A stretch of DNA of 64,000 bases from Chitinophagaceae bacterium UBA2375 (GCA_002343985.1 DDTB01000011.1:1-64000), one strand, 5' to 3'; counted from the stretch's first letter, positions 52,457 to 61,739 are shown. Numbers and translations: made by a program. The notes: generated from the sequence alone by a model not told the origin.

Positions 52457-53966
52457 TATCATAAAAGAAAAAGCCCTGCAACAGGAAGATGCCGTTCCGG
52501 CGGATGCCTGGTCGAATATCGTTGAAAAACGGCGCAAACGCAGGCCTGCTTTCTGGATACCCATCGCGGCTGTCCTCACAGGTTTCATACTTTGGGGTAC
52601 ATATATGATGTGGAAGGATGATGAACAGGGCAAGCCTGAACAAGAACAGGTGCTGAGCGAAAAGCTTAAAGCAGGCCAGGTTCAGAAGGGGGATGAAGTG
52701 CCTTTGCCCTATGGAACCATACCAGGGAATGTTGATCCCAGTCAGTCCCAATCTGTTATGGAAGTTGAACCCAATTCTGGTGTAGTACAAAACCAGGCAA
52801 AGCTATCTGATACCGGAATTGGCTTACAGGAATCTCAAATGGAGGAAGACAGGTTAGGGGAAGCAGTAAAGGCCCAACAAGTAAAATCTGGTGACATAAC
52901 GGAAACGGGCATACGAAAAAATCGCCCCGGCAGGAAATCATCTAAAAGCCGCACCCGTATGACGGTGGAGAGCCCCATGCAGGACAACGGCCTGGCTGTT
53001 ACGGATGAAAATGATAAGTCGCGACAAAAGAATGCACAGGCCATACAGGGAATAACAGTATCTGATGCTGCTGTAGGCAAGGAAGAAAATAATATTGATC
53101 CCGCATTAGAAGAAAAGGACCAGGTAGTTGCGCAAACTGCCACAACAGCTGGAAAGCCTGCCATAAAAACAGAGCAGGTACAGGAGAAAAAATCAGTTGA
53201 ACCGGATAAAAAGAAAGATAAAGTTATCAAACAAACCGGGTGGTTTGCGGAAGCGGTCATTATGCCTGTATTGCCTTTCAGCGATATGTCGGGCAATGTG
53301 AATTTTTACCGAACGATTCAATCGCCCAATAACAAAGCCGAATTCAACGGCAGTATGAGCCGTGCGAAGCTGATGCCCGCACTTGCTTACCAGGTTGGAA
53401 TCAGGAAAAATATTTCCCGCCGTTTAGGTGTTGGATTGGGTGTGCAGTACCTGAAGATGAAGGAAGATGTGAGGATATCCGGTTTGCAAACCAATACCAT
53501 GATTAGTTTGGGCAGTGAACACCCCGGATTTTTTGATGGCACCGGTATGGTCCGTGATACGATCGTTACGTACTTAAACAGCAACAGGCAGTTCCGTTTT
53601 GTGAATCAGTACCAGGTGATCAGCCTGCCGGTTTCAGTTCAATACTGGCTCAGCCTAAAATCCCGCTGGTCTTATGCGCTTGAAGGAGGTCTGAGCCTGG
53701 CTATTAGTACCCGGTATGAAAATCATATCAATGAAAACCTGGTTTCTCCTTTGATCAGCAGCAAGCCTGTATCCAATCAATCAACCAGCATGAACCTGTC
53801 TATTTTCACAGGATTGCGTGTGCAGCGTGCCATCAACAACAGGATATCCGCTTTCGCGCTTCCCATGATCCAGGTGAGCCCGGCTATGCAACAGGTGAAA
53901 GGAACTTACATGGACCGCAGGATCCATCGGGCAGCATTGGGCTTTGGGCTTAGCGTGGGGCTTTAA
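52440..53966 (+). CDS. Anti-sigma-like N-terminus joined to an outer-membrane beta-barrel domain
   Basis: 508 residues. A short charged N-terminus (1-36, with VPADAWSNIVEKRRKRRP) precedes a single membrane helix (about 37-58), a 200-residue hydrophilic linker rich in Lys, Glu and Gln (about 60-265), and a beta-barrel-like domain (266-508; KLMPALAYQVGIRKNISRRL, VQYWLSLKSRW). The order suggests a protein anchored in the inner membrane that reaches the outer membrane. Overlap with the ECF sigma gene indicates that residues 1-36 may hold the sigma factor. This layout recurs in Bacteroidota; function is inferred. Confidence 0.75.
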   Translation: MSNIYDIIKEKALQQEDAVPADAWSNIVEKRRKRRPAFWIPIAAVLTGFILWGTYMMWKDDEQGKPEQEQVLSEKLKAGQVQKGDEVPLPYGTIPGNVDPSQSQSVMEVEPNSGVVQNQAKLSDTGIGLQESQMEEDRLGEAVKAQQVKSGDITETGIRKNRPGRKSSKSRTRMTVESPMQDNGLAVTDENDKSRQKNAQAIQGITVSDAAVGKEENNIDPALEEKDQVVAQTATTAGKPAIKTEQVQEKKSVEPDKKKDKVIKQTGWFAEAVIMPVLPFSDMSGNVNFYRTIQSPNNKAEFNGSMSRAKLMPALAYQVGIRKNISRRLGVGLGVQYLKMKEDVRISGLQTNTMISLGSEHPGFFDGTGMVRDTIVTYLNSNRQFRFVNQYQVISLPVSVQYWLSLKSRWSYALEGGLSLAISTRYENHINENLVSPLISSKPVSNQSTSMNLSIFTGLRVQRAINNRISAFALPMIQVSPAMQQVKGTYMDRRIHRAALGFGLSVGL

Positions 53967-54550
53967 AAGCCGTCGTTTGATTCGAGGTCCTTCTTATCGA
54001 AGAATATTTTAATAAAAATACCGTTTCCGGTCTGGCTCTTCATGGTCGCGTACATGAGCCAGACTTTTTTCTTTCCGGGGAACCTTAGTTCATACGTATA
54101 AACAATTACCAATCCGGAATCGCTGTTCTTCCTGTAGACTTTATGTTTGGGGACATTGGCGAACAGGTATGACAGGTTTTGTTCTGGTTGTATATCCGGT
54201 GTGGCGAGATGGTCGATGCTAAACTTCGTATATGCGTTTTCGTTACCTTCCAATGTTAACTTAAAGGGACAGGGTTTGGGGTCTTTTGGTTCACAACTGA
54301 AAGTGCGGCCCTGTATACTGACCGGAAGGCTGCCCCTGTATATAAAGCTTTTTTCTTTCCTGACCGGTTCGGTGCTTTGCCAGGAAACTGCTGGTATTTT
54401 CCGGAGGGTTGTCCATTCCATCTGAGTGGCTGATTGTGTGGAATCGGGCAACAAATTCAGGATGAGTTCATACAATTCGGTGGGTGCCTGCTGTGAAAAG
54501 CCGGAGAGGGAGGTGAGGGTTAGCATCCAACAGATCAAAACCTGTTTCAT
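53963..54550 (-). CDS. Exported hypothetical protein
   Basis: About 195 residues from the ATG beginning the signal peptide (MKQVLICWMLTLTSLSGFSQ). The mature part has no motif I recognise; it contains a CEPKDPKPC pair of cysteines and ends in charged residues (FFDKKDLESNDGF). Upstream in-frame codons would give a leader without signal. Its coding end overlaps that of the barrel gene by 4 bases (convergent). Function unknown; periplasmic or surface location is inferred from the signal. Confidence 0.7.
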   Translation of the reverse strand: MKQVLICWMLTLTSLSGFSQQAPTELYELILNLLPDSTQSATQMEWTTLRKIPAVSWQSTEPVRKEKSFIYRGSLPVSIQGRTFSCEPKDPKPCPFKLTLEGNENAYTKFSIDHLATPDIQPEQNLSYLFANVPKHKVYRKNSDSGLVIVYTYELRFPGKKKVWLMYATMKSQTGNGIFIKIFFDKKDLESNDGF

Positions 54551-54640
54551 GATGCGGGCATATTCTTTTTCCTTAAAATTCGTTACAAAGTACGAAATTA
54601 TATGTACATCCACCCGGGCATTTATATAAGCGGCAGGCAT

Positions 54641-54670
54641 AAAAAAAACAGCCCGATATCATCGGGCTGT
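54641..54670 (-). terminator. Intrinsic terminator after lpdA
   Basis: ACAGCCCGAT (54648-54657) and ATCGGGCTGT (54661-54670) form a perfect 10-bp stem with a 3-base loop. The run of A at 54641-54648 is a U-run on the minus strand, so it ends the lpdA transcript. Confidence 0.92.
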
Positions 54671-54692
54671 AACATATTGACATGTTGTTGAA

Positions 54693-56081
54693 TCATATAT
54701 CAATGGCTTCACCATAAGCGGCGGCTGTGGCTTCTTTCAGGGCTTCGCTCATGGTTGGGTGCGGGTGTACGGCGTTGAGGATCTCATGCGCTGTGGTTTC
54801 CAGTTTACGGGCCACCACGGCTTCAGCGATCATTTCGGTGACATTCATACCAATCATATGGCATCCCAGGAATTCACCATATTTGGCATCATAAATCACT
54901 TTTACAAAACCTTCGGTGGCGCCTGCTGCACTGGCTTTACCACTGGCCATGAATGGGAATTTGCCCACTTTCACCTCATATCCGGCTTCTTTAGCCGCTT
55001 TCTCGGTGTAACCAACCGAGGCAACTTCGGGTGAGCAATACGTACATCCCGGGATATTGTTATAGTCCATCGGGGTTACTTTATGGCCGGCAATATGTTC
55101 CGCTGCGTTGATGGCTTCCTTCGAAGCCACGTGGGCAAGGGCTTGTCCGGGGGTGCAATCGCCGATGGCATAAATACCCGGAACATTGGTTTGCTGATTG
55201 GCATCTACCAGGATTTTACCTTTATCGGTTTTGATGCCCAGTTGTTCCAATCCGATATTTTCAATATTTGCCACTACGCCGACGGCGCTGAGGAGTATAT
55301 CTGCTTCAAGCACCACTTCGCCTGAAGCGGTTTTGACAGTGGCTTTTACACCGTTTCCGGATGTGTCTACCTTCAATACCTCGCTGGAGGTCATGATATT
55401 GATACCCTGCTTTTTGAATTGTTTTTCAAGTTCTTTGCTGATGTCTTCATCTTCTACGGGCACAATACGCGGCATGAATTCAACGATGGTCACTTTAGTG
55501 CCCATACTGTTATAGAAATATGCGAATTCTGATCCGATCGCGCCGCTTCCGCAGATGATCATGCTTTTGGGTTGGTTGGGCAATACCATGGCTTCGCGGT
55601 ACCCGATGATTTTCTTTCCATCAATCGGCATGGAAGGCAATTGGCGTGCACGACCACCGGTGGCGATCACAATGTTTTTTGCTTCCAGTACCTGTTTTCC
55701 GCCATTGGCATCCGTTACTTCCAGTTTGCCGGGCGAAAGCAGTTTTCCGGTGCCCATCACCACATCTATTTTATTTTTCTTCATCAAGAACTGAACGCCT
55801 TTGCTCATCTTGTCGGCTACGCCGCGGCTCCTTTTAACTACGCCTCCGAAATCATGTGACAGGCCACTGAGGTTGATGCCATAATCGGCTGCGTGCTTGC
55901 TGTATTCATACACCTGCGCGCTTTTCAGAAGGGCTTTCGTTGGGATACAGCCCCAGTTCAGGCAAACGCCGCCCAGGCTTTCTTTTTCCACAATGGCTAC
56001 TTTTTTGCCAAGCTGGCTGGCCCTGATTGCGGCGGGGTATCCACCGGGGCCGCTGCCTAAAACGATCACATCATATGCCAT
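54693..56081 (-). CDS. lpdA: Dihydrolipoyl dehydrogenase (E3)
   Basis: About 462 residues from the ATG of MAYDVIVLGSGPGGYPAAIRA, the FAD-binding start of the family. The redox-active disulfide is in GGVCLNWGCIPTKAL; the NAD site is IICGSGAIGSEFAYFY; the C-terminal HAHPTMSEA-type block appears as NAVHPHPTMSEAL with the catalytic His-Glu pair. It reoxidises the lipoyl groups of 2-oxo acid dehydrogenases and the glycine cleavage system. An upstream ATG at 56126 would add an unusual leader. It has its own promoter element and terminator. Confidence 0.95.
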   Translation of the reverse strand: MAYDVIVLGSGPGGYPAAIRASQLGKKVAIVEKESLGGVCLNWGCIPTKALLKSAQVYEYSKHAADYGINLSGLSHDFGGVVKRSRGVADKMSKGVQFLMKKNKIDVVMGTGKLLSPGKLEVTDANGGKQVLEAKNIVIATGGRARQLPSMPIDGKKIIGYREAMVLPNQPKSMIICGSGAIGSEFAYFYNSMGTKVTIVEFMPRIVPVEDEDISKELEKQFKKQGINIMTSSEVLKVDTSGNGVKATVKTASGEVVLEADILLSAVGVVANIENIGLEQLGIKTDKGKILVDANQQTNVPGIYAIGDCTPGQALAHVASKEAINAAEHIAGHKVTPMDYNNIPGCTYCSPEVASVGYTEKAAKEAGYEVKVGKFPFMASGKASAAGATEGFVKVIYDAKYGEFLGCHMIGMNVTEMIAEAVVARKLETTAHEILNAVHPHPTMSEALKEATAAAYGEAIDI

Positions 56082-56123
56082 AAAATCTGTATTGAAAAGA
56101 TGAGTAAAATGAAATAACGGGGG

Positions 56124-56131
56124 CAAAAATA
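56124..56131 (-). promoter_or_regulatory. -7 element before lpdA
   Basis: The minus strand reads TATTTTTG, an exact TAnnTTTG match; transcription would start near 56117. Confidence 0.45.
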
Positions 56132-56220
56132 ACCTGAAAAGGGCTATCAGCCAAAACTGATCAGGGGCATATTATCTCCCGATTTAACAGCTTAACAATG
56201 GGCATTGCCGTTGATTGGAG

Positions 56221-56228
56221 TATTTTTG
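56221..56228 (+). promoter_or_regulatory. -7 element abutting the TlpA-like start codon
   Basis: TATTTTTG, an exact TAnnTTTG match, ends 4 bases before the ATG at 56233. Transcription would start at or next to the ATG, implying a leaderless mRNA, unless another promoter is used. Confidence 0.35.
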
Positions 56229-56232
56229 CCGG

Positions 56233-56724
56233 ATGAAAAAACTCATGCTGATCGGCAGTTTACTTTGTTGTATGCTGGCCACAAAGGCACAGGATATCCC
56301 CACCTGGAAGGTGACTGACCTGGAGGCGTACATCAACCGGCATCCAAACAAAACGATTATCATCAATATGTGGGCCACATTCTGTAAACCCTGTGTAGCT
56401 GAAATCCCGCATTTTCAGAAAATTGCCAGGCAGTATGATACAGCCACCGTTTCTTTATTACTTGTCAGCCTTGACCTGCCCTCTCAATACCCCCATAAAA
56501 TCCGGGCTTTTGCCAAAAAACATGGGTTTGATGCCCGCATGGCCTGGCTGGATGAAACCAACGCGGATTATTTTTGCCCGAAGCTTGACCCTTCCTGGTC
56601 TGGCTCCATCCCCGCTACATTGATTGTGCATAACGGTAACGGCTACCGGAAGTTTGTGGAAGGGGAGATGTCTGCAGCCGAGTTCAAAGAAGCTGTTGAA
56701 GCCTCATTGAAGAAAGGTAAATAA
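56233..56724 (+). CDS. TlpA-like thioredoxin-fold protein, exported
   Basis: 163 residues with a signal peptide (about 1-19, ending ATKAQ). The active site C51-K-P-C54 lies in NMWATFCKPCVAEIPHF, followed by the TlpA-type insert and SIPATLIVHNG with the cis-Pro loop. It probably reduces or exchanges disulfides in the periplasm, as in cytochrome maturation or oxidative defence. It is followed directly by the sua5 gene. Confidence 0.88.
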   Translation: MKKLMLIGSLLCCMLATKAQDIPTWKVTDLEAYINRHPNKTIIINMWATFCKPCVAEIPHFQKIARQYDTATVSLLLVSLDLPSQYPHKIRAFAKKHGFDARMAWLDETNADYFCPKLDPSWSGSIPATLIVHNGNGYRKFVEGEMSAAEFKEAVEASLKKGK

Positions 56725-56751
56725 TTGCGGAAAGTCAGAATTGAACCAAAC

Positions 56752-57711
56752 ATGATTTCAACCAATATTGAAGAAGCGGCGAGGTTACTGATGGAGGGCC
56801 AGGTAGTGGCGATTCCCACGGAAACGGTGTACGGGCTTGCCGGTAACGCATTCAGTGAACCAGCCCTGCGTAAAATTTTTTCCGTCAAACAAAGGCCCCA
56901 TTTCAATCCGTTGATTGTGCACATCGCATCTGCCGATATGTTACCGGCCATTGCCTCAGACATTCCTGAAAAAGCCAAAATACTTGCCGATGCTTTCTGG
57001 CCTGGTCCATTAACACTGGTATTACCCAAAAATCCCATTGTTCCCAATTTGGTAACCGGCGGAAAACCTACCGTGGCCGTCAGGGTACCCAACCATCCCA
57101 TGTCGCTGGCATTGCTGCGCAGCATCCCGTTCCCGCTTGCAGCGCCCAGCGCCAACCTGTTTGGTTCCCTGAGCCCAACCAGGGCCACGCATGTGGAGGC
57201 AGGACTTGGTAACCTGGTAACGATGGTTTTAGATGGTGGCCCTTGTGAAAAAGGCATAGAGTCTACGATCGTTGGTTTCGTCTATGGGGAACCGGTAGTG
57301 TACCGTCTTGGCAGTATTTCGCTGGAGGAATTGAGCATGGTAGTGGGTGAAGTGACCCTTTTAACCCGGGACCAACATGCACCGCCGGCACCTGGGATGT
57401 TAGACAAACATTACGCGCCAAAAACCAAACTGATTCTTTGTGACCTGATTTCGGAGGAAATCAAGAATCATGATCCATTGAAAACCGTCGCGCTTGTTTT
57501 GCAAAAAAGAGATGACCTGCCGGAAGGAATGGAGCAGGTGGCTTTGTCTGACAAGGCCGACCTTGATGAAGCCGCCAGCAGGCTATATGATTGCCTCCAT
57601 GAACTGGATAAACAGGGTTGGGGCCTGATCCTCGCGGAACGCATGCCTGACATTGGTTTGGGCAGGAGCATCAACGACAGGCTTGAGCGGGCAGCCAAAC
57701 AAGATGAGTGA
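56752..57711 (+). CDS. sua5: L-threonylcarbamoyladenylate synthase (Sua5 type)
   Basis: 319 residues from the ATG of MISTNIEEAARLLMEGQVVA. The YrdC domain includes IPTETVYGLAGNAF, KQRPHFNPLIVHI, FWPGPLTLVL and SPSANLFG-like APSANLFGSLSPT; the C-terminal Sua5 domain (about 210-319) contains APPAPGMLDKHYAPKT. It makes threonylcarbamoyl-AMP for the t6A37 modification of tRNAs decoding ANN codons. A TTG at 56725 directly after the preceding stop is an alternative start. Confidence 0.92.
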   Translation: MISTNIEEAARLLMEGQVVAIPTETVYGLAGNAFSEPALRKIFSVKQRPHFNPLIVHIASADMLPAIASDIPEKAKILADAFWPGPLTLVLPKNPIVPNLVTGGKPTVAVRVPNHPMSLALLRSIPFPLAAPSANLFGSLSPTRATHVEAGLGNLVTMVLDGGPCEKGIESTIVGFVYGEPVVYRLGSISLEELSMVVGEVTLLTRDQHAPPAPGMLDKHYAPKTKLILCDLISEEIKNHDPLKTVALVLQKRDDLPEGMEQVALSDKADLDEAASRLYDCLHELDKQGWGLILAERMPDIGLGRSINDRLERAAKQDE

Positions 57712-57723
57712 AATTATTTGCGC

Positions 57724-58824
57724 TTATACATTGAAACGGAAGTGCATAATGTCACCGTCCTGTACAATATATTCTTTTCCTTCAATGCGCAAACGGCCAT
57801 TGTCCCTGCAAGCCGCTTCAGATCCGTATTTCACAAAGTCGTCATAGGAAATCACTTCCGCTTTGATGAACCCCCTTTCAAAATCGGTATGGATCACACC
57901 GGCAGCCTGGGGCGCTTTCCAGCCCTGCTGAATGGTCCATGCCCGCACTTCCTGCACGCCAGCTGTGAAATAGGTGGAGAGGTTAAGTAATTGGTATGTG
58001 GAATGAATCAGCCTGTCTAACGCGGGTTCCGTCATTTTATATTCTTCCATGAACATCGCTTTGTCGTCGGGGTTTTCAAATTCCGCGATCTGCGCTTCAA
58101 TGGCATTGGTCATGACAATCACTTCGTTTCCTTCATGCTTCACCGCGTCGATCAGTGCCTGGGAATACTTATTACCGGTATGCATAGACGCTTCGTCAAC
58201 ATTCGCCACATATAATACAGGCTTATCAGTAAGCAGGAATAAATCCGCGATGGCTGATTTTTCTTCTTTTGTTAAACCCAGGGAAGAAATGTTTTTTCCC
58301 TTTTCCAGGTGTTCATAGCAGCTTTTCAATACTTCATATTCCGCTTTGATCTTCGGGTCGCCCTGCTTCATCATTTTTTCGGTGCGTTGCATTTTCTTCT
58401 CTACACTCTCGAGGTCTTTCAACTGCAGTTCAGTTTCAATGATTTCCTTGTCGCCCACAGGGTTGATGGCGCCTTCTTCGCGCAGGATATTCTCATCTTC
58501 AAAACAGCGGATGACATGAATGATCGCATCAACCTCGCGGATATTGGCCAGGAACTTGTTGCCCAATCCTTCGCCTTTACTTGCGCCCCTTACCAATCCG
58601 GCGATATCCACGATTTCAATTTGCGTGGGTACGGTACGGTTGGGTTTCACCAGTTCTTCCAGTTTAAACAGCCTGGGGTCGGGTACATTCACAAGTCCGA
58701 CATTGGGCTCTATGGTGCAAAAGCGGTAATTGCTGGCTTGTGCCTTCGCGCTATTGCTGACTGCATTAAAAAGAGTGGATTTGCCCACGTTTGGTAAGCC
58801 TACGATTCCAGCCTGGAGTGACAT
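57724..58824 (-). CDS. ychF: YchF (Obg-family ATPase)
   Basis: 366 residues. P-loop GLPNVGKSTLFNAV at the N-terminus, DIAGLVRGASKGEGLGNKF for G3, and the NVDE motif (YVANVDEAS) in place of NKxD, which gives preference for ATP over GTP. The C-terminal TGS-like domain ends AAGVIHTDFERGFIKAEV ... IMHFRFNV. It binds ribosomes and is involved in stress and translation control. A -7 element lies about 80 bases upstream. It converges on sua5 with a 12-base gap. Confidence 0.96.
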   Translation of the reverse strand: MSLQAGIVGLPNVGKSTLFNAVSNSAKAQASNYRFCTIEPNVGLVNVPDPRLFKLEELVKPNRTVPTQIEIVDIAGLVRGASKGEGLGNKFLANIREVDAIIHVIRCFEDENILREEGAINPVGDKEIIETELQLKDLESVEKKMQRTEKMMKQGDPKIKAEYEVLKSCYEHLEKGKNISSLGLTKEEKSAIADLFLLTDKPVLYVANVDEASMHTGNKYSQALIDAVKHEGNEVIVMTNAIEAQIAEFENPDDKAMFMEEYKMTEPALDRLIHSTYQLLNLSTYFTAGVQEVRAWTIQQGWKAPQAAGVIHTDFERGFIKAEVISYDDFVKYGSEAACRDNGRLRIEGKEYIVQDGDIMHFRFNV

Positions 58825-58903
58825 ATGGGGAGAGCGTTTTTAAGTTTTTATAGTTACCGGGCCTTTACCTGTTTGTTAAATGGCCGGTTTTTTCAGCGAG
58901 CCG

Positions 58904-58911
58904 CAAAGGTA
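58904..58911 (-). promoter_or_regulatory. -7 element before ychF
   Basis: The minus strand reads TACCTTTG, an exact TAnnTTTG match, 79 bases before the ychF start codon. Confidence 0.4.
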
Positions 58912-58932
58912 AATGATCCCGGGAACATCTGA

Positions 58933-58960
58933 ATCGCCTGAATGTGTTAATTTAGGCGAT
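58933..58960. repeat. Inverted repeat before the spmAB-like gene
   Basis: ATCGCCT (58933-58939) and AGGCGAT (58954-58960) form a 7-bp dyad with a 14-base spacer. It lies between the divergent ychF and spmAB-like genes and overlaps TAATTTAG, a one-mismatch -7 element on the plus strand. Confidence 0.35.
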
Positions 58961-59020
58961 ATGATGGCTGCCTGATCTCTTTTACTTATTCTTGCAGCAG
59001 AATCAAAAACCGACCTGTTT

Positions 59021-60421
59021 ATGGCCCTGACCCGCATTTGGTCTGCTTTTATCATAATTGCTATCCTGGTTGCCGGCATCCGCATGGTATTTACCCAACA
59101 TAACCAGGGGATTTTCAGCGCCATGGTGATCGGGAAAACAGGCGATACCCTGCGGCTGGGCACTAAACCTATTGCACAGGCAAGTGAAGAGGAAATTAGA
59201 CAGACAGCATCCGGGGGGATTTACAGGAGCGGACAGGTTAATACCCGCCGTGTCAATGAACTTGAGTTGCTGACATACCGCATACAGGCATCGGATGGCG
59301 TGATCGAAACCTGTAAAACCGCGGTAAACCTAAGTATTGGATTGATCGGAATTATGGCTTTGTTCATGGGATTCATGCGTATCGCAGAGCTGGCTGGAGG
59401 CATCAATTTCCTTTCACGCATTATCGGGCCTTTCTTTTCCCGGATTTTCCCTGAAGTGCCCAAAGGCCATCCCGCCATGGGACATATGATGATGAATTTT
59501 TCCGCAAACCTGCTGGGATTAGATAATGCGGCAACGCCTTTTGGCATCAAGGCCATGCAAAGCCTGCAGGAGTTGAACACTTCAAAGGATTCGGCATCCA
59601 ATGCGCAGTTGATGTTTTTATGCCTGCATGCATCCGGGTTAACGCTGATACCGGTAAGTATCATTGCTTTGCGCGCTTCCGCGAAAGCATCAAACCCAAT
59701 GGATATTTTCATCCCTTGTATGATCGCCACATTCGCGGCAACCTTGGCAGCCTTGTTTATTGTTTCTTTTAAACAAAGGATCAGATTATACCAACCCGTG
59801 ATCATTGGTTGGATACTGGGCATTTCCGCTATCATCGCGGGCCTCATCACCTACATCAAAAGCTTGGATACAGAATCGGTGCAGGTGTTCTCCTCCGGCT
59901 TAAGCAATGGCCTCATCCTCCTGATATTCCTGCTCATCATTGCAGGTGGTTTGTTTAAGCGCATCAATATTTTTGATGCATTCATTGATGGAGCCAAAGG
60001 CGGATTCGACACGGCCGTGCGCATCATTCCATATCTAGTAGGCATGCTGGTAGCCATCAGCCTCCTGCGCACCAGCGGAACATTTGATGTGTTGATAGAA
60101 GGCATGAAATCGCTGGTGTCGATGCTGGGGATGGATACCCGTTTTGTTGATGGGTTGCCCACCGCCCTGATTAAGCCGTTCAGTGGAGGAGGCGCCAGGG
60201 GCATGATGGTGGATACTATGAAAACTTATGGCCCCGATTCATTCGCAGGCAGGCTGTCATGCATCCTGCAGGGTTCATCCGACACTACATTCTATGTGAT
60301 TGCCGTTTATTTTGGCGCAGTCTCCATTCGAAATACGAGGTATGCCGTCGGGGCCATGCTATTGGCCGACCTGGTGGGCATTATCACTTCAGTGATCCTG
60401 GCTTATGTATTTTTTGCATAA
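59021..60421 (+). CDS. SpmA-SpmB fusion protein (nucleoside-recognition domain membrane protein)
   Basis: 466 residues with about ten membrane helices. The N-terminal half matches SpmA (GFMRIAELAGGINFLSRIIG, SANLLGLDNAATPFGIKAM) and the C-terminal half SpmB (GLLIFL-like GLILLIFLLIIAGGLFKRI, DGAKGGFDTAVRIIPYLVGM, LIKPFSGGGARGMMVDTM, SCILQGSSDTTFYVIAVYFG). In sporulating Firmicutes these are separate proteins of spore maturation; fusions are common in non-sporulating Bacteroidota, where the job is probably transport. No sporulation genes are near. Confidence 0.9.
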   Translation: MALTRIWSAFIIIAILVAGIRMVFTQHNQGIFSAMVIGKTGDTLRLGTKPIAQASEEEIRQTASGGIYRSGQVNTRRVNELELLTYRIQASDGVIETCKTAVNLSIGLIGIMALFMGFMRIAELAGGINFLSRIIGPFFSRIFPEVPKGHPAMGHMMMNFSANLLGLDNAATPFGIKAMQSLQELNTSKDSASNAQLMFLCLHASGLTLIPVSIIALRASAKASNPMDIFIPCMIATFAATLAALFIVSFKQRIRLYQPVIIGWILGISAIIAGLITYIKSLDTESVQVFSSGLSNGLILLIFLLIIAGGLFKRINIFDAFIDGAKGGFDTAVRIIPYLVGMLVAISLLRTSGTFDVLIEGMKSLVSMLGMDTRFVDGLPTALIKPFSGGGARGMMVDTMKTYGPDSFAGRLSCILQGSSDTTFYVIAVYFGAVSIRNTRYAVGAMLLADLVGIITSVILAYVFFA

Positions 60422-60447
60422 GGGACAGGCAAACAGTTTCTTCAATT

Positions 60448-61695
60448 TTAACGGGGCGAGCCGCCGGATTTACTGCTGTCTCCTTCTTCTTCTCGGTCAG
60501 TCAGTTTCAGGTTGAAAAGGCTGCAGAGGTATTTTGATTTATATACGGCACGCGTAAACCTGTTGCCGACAACAATGATGGTGGCATCTTCGGGGATCAT
60601 ACGGATGAACGACGCGTTATTGCCATGCCACCAGCCATTATGATACACCAGTTTGTTTCCATCGGGATAAACATTCAACCTCCATCCCAATCCATAATTA
60701 CGGATTCCGGTCTTTTCATTGCTGTATGGGCTGTAAGCCAATTCAAAGGTTTCTTTTGAGAATATTACTCCTTCTTTCAGGGCACGGTCCCAAATCAACA
60801 GGTCGCGCGGTGTTGAGTACATATTCTTATCCCCATAAACTTCATCCAGGAAATTCATGGGTATCGCGTTGCGCCTCCAGTCGAAGCTCAATGGCGCGCG
60901 GGCTGAATCATTCTTCGTGTACACGAAACTGTTATGCATACCGAGGGGCTTGAAATATTGCTCCTGCATGAAAACGGGAAAGGGTTTGCCCGACACTTTT
61001 TCAATCAGAAGGGCGAGTAGCGCGTAATTGGTATTGCAATAACTAAACCGGGTATCGGGCCTGGCGATATTTTTTATTTCATTTTTTCTGTTGATGAGAA
61101 AATCAAGTACATCCTGGTTACGGATTATTTTTTCCTTGTCCCATCCCAGGTCTTCCATCGCGTACACATAATTGGGTAAACCGCTGCGATGGTTCAAGAG
61201 GTTTTTGATGGTAACACCCGGATATGGGAAGCCGGGGAAAAATTTGCTGAACGGGTCATCCAGCGCCAACCGTCCATCCTGCAACAGTTTCAGCACGGCC
61301 ATTGCCGTAAATGTTTTAGTAACGGAAGCGATATGGAAAGCGGTGTTGCTTGTGATGCTGTCGGTACCGCGTTGGTCTGTATAACCCCTGTATCTCTCAT
61401 AAACAATATTCCCGCCTTTCGCCACCAGAATACCACCTTCAAAACCTGATTTGTCGATCAGTGTATCATACCAGGCCTGAACAGCATTTTGTAAGAAGGC
61501 GCGTTCGGCATCGGTTATCGGGCCTGGCTTGGGGAGTGCGTATGATAAGCTGTCTGTAAGGGTTTTATCCGATTTTTTTGATTGCCGGCTACAGGAACAT
61601 AAAATCATGCCGGCGCAGGTTATGGCCAGTAACCATAATGGTTTTGTAATGCCCGGGGGTGCCACCCATAGGCTGGGGTTTTGGCTTTTGTACAT
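60448..61695 (-). CDS. Serine hydrolase of the class C beta-lactamase family, lipoprotein
   Basis: About 415 residues from the ATG giving MYKSQNPSLW; the segment PLWLLAITCAGMILCSC ends in a lipobox (Cys35). SxxK is S124-V-T-K127 in FHIASVTKTF and YxN is YCN in FSYCNTNYALLAL. The C-terminal motif is HNGWWHGNNASF, replacing KTG as usual in this family. It may be a D,D-peptidase, an esterase or a peptidase for D-amino acids; sequence alone does not decide. It is divergent from serA. Confidence 0.86.
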   Translation of the reverse strand: MYKSQNPSLWVAPPGITKPLWLLAITCAGMILCSCSRQSKKSDKTLTDSLSYALPKPGPITDAERAFLQNAVQAWYDTLIDKSGFEGGILVAKGGNIVYERYRGYTDQRGTDSITSNTAFHIASVTKTFTAMAVLKLLQDGRLALDDPFSKFFPGFPYPGVTIKNLLNHRSGLPNYVYAMEDLGWDKEKIIRNQDVLDFLINRKNEIKNIARPDTRFSYCNTNYALLALLIEKVSGKPFPVFMQEQYFKPLGMHNSFVYTKNDSARAPLSFDWRRNAIPMNFLDEVYGDKNMYSTPRDLLIWDRALKEGVIFSKETFELAYSPYSNEKTGIRNYGLGWRLNVYPDGNKLVYHNGWWHGNNASFIRMIPEDATIIVVGNRFTRAVYKSKYLCSLFNLKLTDREEEGDSSKSGGSPR

Positions 61696-61739
61696 GGTAT
61701 TGGTCAGTCGTAAAAAATAAAATATTTGTTTGCAAAGGG

